From a bacterium (lineage in GTDB: Bacteria > Pseudomonadota > Alphaproteobacteria > Rhizobiales > Aestuariivirgaceae): a DNA stretch of 64,000 nt. Positions 63,410 to 64,000 of this stretch are shown here, in pieces (the first letter of the stretch is position 1; each line of letters starts with the position of its first letter). A model generated the notes under the pieces. The model ran no database searches. It was not told where the DNA came from and saw nothing but the letters and a program-made list of their open reading frames with translations. The position numbers and the translations under genes were made by a program. The stretch spans positions 91,763 through 155,762 of the forward strand of contig JALHQC010000004.1 in the NCBI GenBank assembly GCA_022842165.1, in the 5' to 3' direction.

Positions 63410-64000
63410 CTATTCCCGCTTGTCCAGCCGGCCGATCACATTCGCTGCAATCCGCGCGGCGGTGAAAGCGGCGGTGCCGGCGGGGTCGCGCTTGGGCATG
63501 AATTCCACCATGCAGAATCCGGCGATCCGCGCCTTGGCGGCAACGCCGGCAATCAGGTCGGTGATCTGCGTGTAGGTCAGTCCGCCGGGTGTGGGATAGG
63601 AAACGGCCGGCATCTGGGCAATGTCCATCGCATCGCAGTCGAAGGAAATCACGCAGTCGCAATCCTCGGGGATATGCTCCAGCACCTGCGCCACGCCGCG
63701 ATGATGGATGTCGCGCGAGGTGATGAGCCGCGCCCCCCAGCTCAAGGCATCCTTCACTTCGGCCTCGCGCGCGCTGCCGATCCCGCGCGCGCCCACCTGC
63801 ACGATCCGCCACACATGGTCATGCTCGGAGGCGCGGCGCATGGTGGATGAAAATCCCATGCGCTCGCCATGGCGTTCCTCGCGCCAGTCGATATGGGCAT
63901 CGATCTGCAGGATGACGATCGCCGGCTGGTTCTCGTAGGCGGCGATGAAGGGAATCGGCACCGAATCATCGCCGCCGAACATGATGGGCACCGCGCCAGC
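63410..64000 (-). CDS. Agmatinase/arginase family ureohydrolase (partial, cut by window end)
   Basis: The visible 196 or so C-terminal residues belong to the ureohydrolase family: the metal motifs DAHIDWREE and SFDCDAMDI hold the manganese-binding aspartates, and PTPGGLTYTQ and CMVEFMPKRDPAGTAAF follow. The reading frame is open to the window edge, so the N-terminus is missing; the first internal ATG at 63991 is not the true start. The unit might be agmatinase, arginase, guanidinobutyrase or a related enzyme. It converges with the large oxidoreductase gene, with five bases between stops. Confidence 0.85.
   Translation of the reverse strand, partial: AGAVPIMFGGDDSVPIPFIAAYENQPAIVILQIDAHIDWREERHGERMGFSSTMRRASEHDHVWRIVQVGARGIGSAREAEVKDALSWGARLITSRDIHHRGVAQVLEHIPEDCDCVISFDCDAMDIAQMPAVSYPTPGGLTYTQITDLIAGVAAKARIAGFCMVEFMPKRDPAGTAAFTAARIAANVIGRLDKRE

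Overview
The window is high-GC chromosomal DNA, most likely from an alphaproteobacterium of the order Hyphomicrobiales (Rhizobiales). The evidence is a GAAC-N7-GAAC LexA box in front of an imuA-imuB-dnaE2 cassette, the gene order gshB-yraN-rsmI-hemW-rdgB-rph facing hrcA-grpE, CTTG-N18 heat-shock promoters before grpE and dnaK, and several families of short GC-rich palindromic repeats. I see no rRNA, tRNA, CRISPR array, transposase or phage structural block. The genus is not determined.

Layout. 0-6 kb: a two-gene hydroxyproline/sugar-lactone catabolic unit, TerC and YqhA membrane proteins, a CitMHS/NhaD-like transporter and a DUF4239 protein. 6-16.4 kb: a nitrogen catabolism region with two glutamine-synthetase-like ligases, two aminotransferases, a GMC dehydrogenase, an RpiR regulator, an N-formylglutamate amidohydrolase and an iron alcohol dehydrogenase. 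This fits degradation of amines or amino alcohols through gamma-glutamylated intermediates. 16.4-18.3 kb: a coupled antitoxin-VapC-PCuAC-like operon with a perfect palindromic operator. 18.3-24.3 kb: the SOS mutagenesis cassette imuA-imuB-dnaE2, whose second and third genes carry five in-frame palindromic insertions. 24.4-29.6 kb: a leftward run containing a Zur-controlled zinc locus (znuA, zevA, zevB), tspO, a ubiquitin-like protein and a BNR-repeat protein. 29.7-33.9 kb: ccdA, a cobalt-type nitrile hydratase operon with two tandem beta genes, a haloacid dehalogenase and a repeat-flanked GIY-YIG nuclease. 33.9-49.7 kb: housekeeping (glutathione synthesis, rRNA methylation, heme insertion, nucleotide sanitation, RNase PH) and the heat-shock genes hrcA, grpE, dnaK and dnaJ, interrupted by an SPFH protein, an amine oxidase, AlkB, a cupin and a second VapBC pair. 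49.7-64 kb: small proteins, glyoxylate reductase, an AT-rich HNH nuclease island, a PuuD-like hydrolase, SDR, acyl-CoA dehydrogenase, YiiX-like and YdeI-like proteins, a chromate resistance pair, a giant indolepyruvate oxidoreductase and a truncated agmatinase-family gene.

The most notable signals are: (1) family B palindromes inside imuB (once) and dnaE2 (twice), all on the same strand and all read in the same frame, adding a recognisably homologous peptide to three loops of two interacting SOS proteins; other palindromes also sit in-frame in imuB, dnaE2 and zevB; (2) a DUF7662-ribbon-helix-helix antitoxin/VapC/degenerate PCuAC operon; (3) a nitrile hydratase operon with two full-length beta subunits; (4) a ZnuA-ZevAB locus under one Zur site with no ZnuBC visible. 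All functional assignments come from reading motifs and remembered families; no database search was run.
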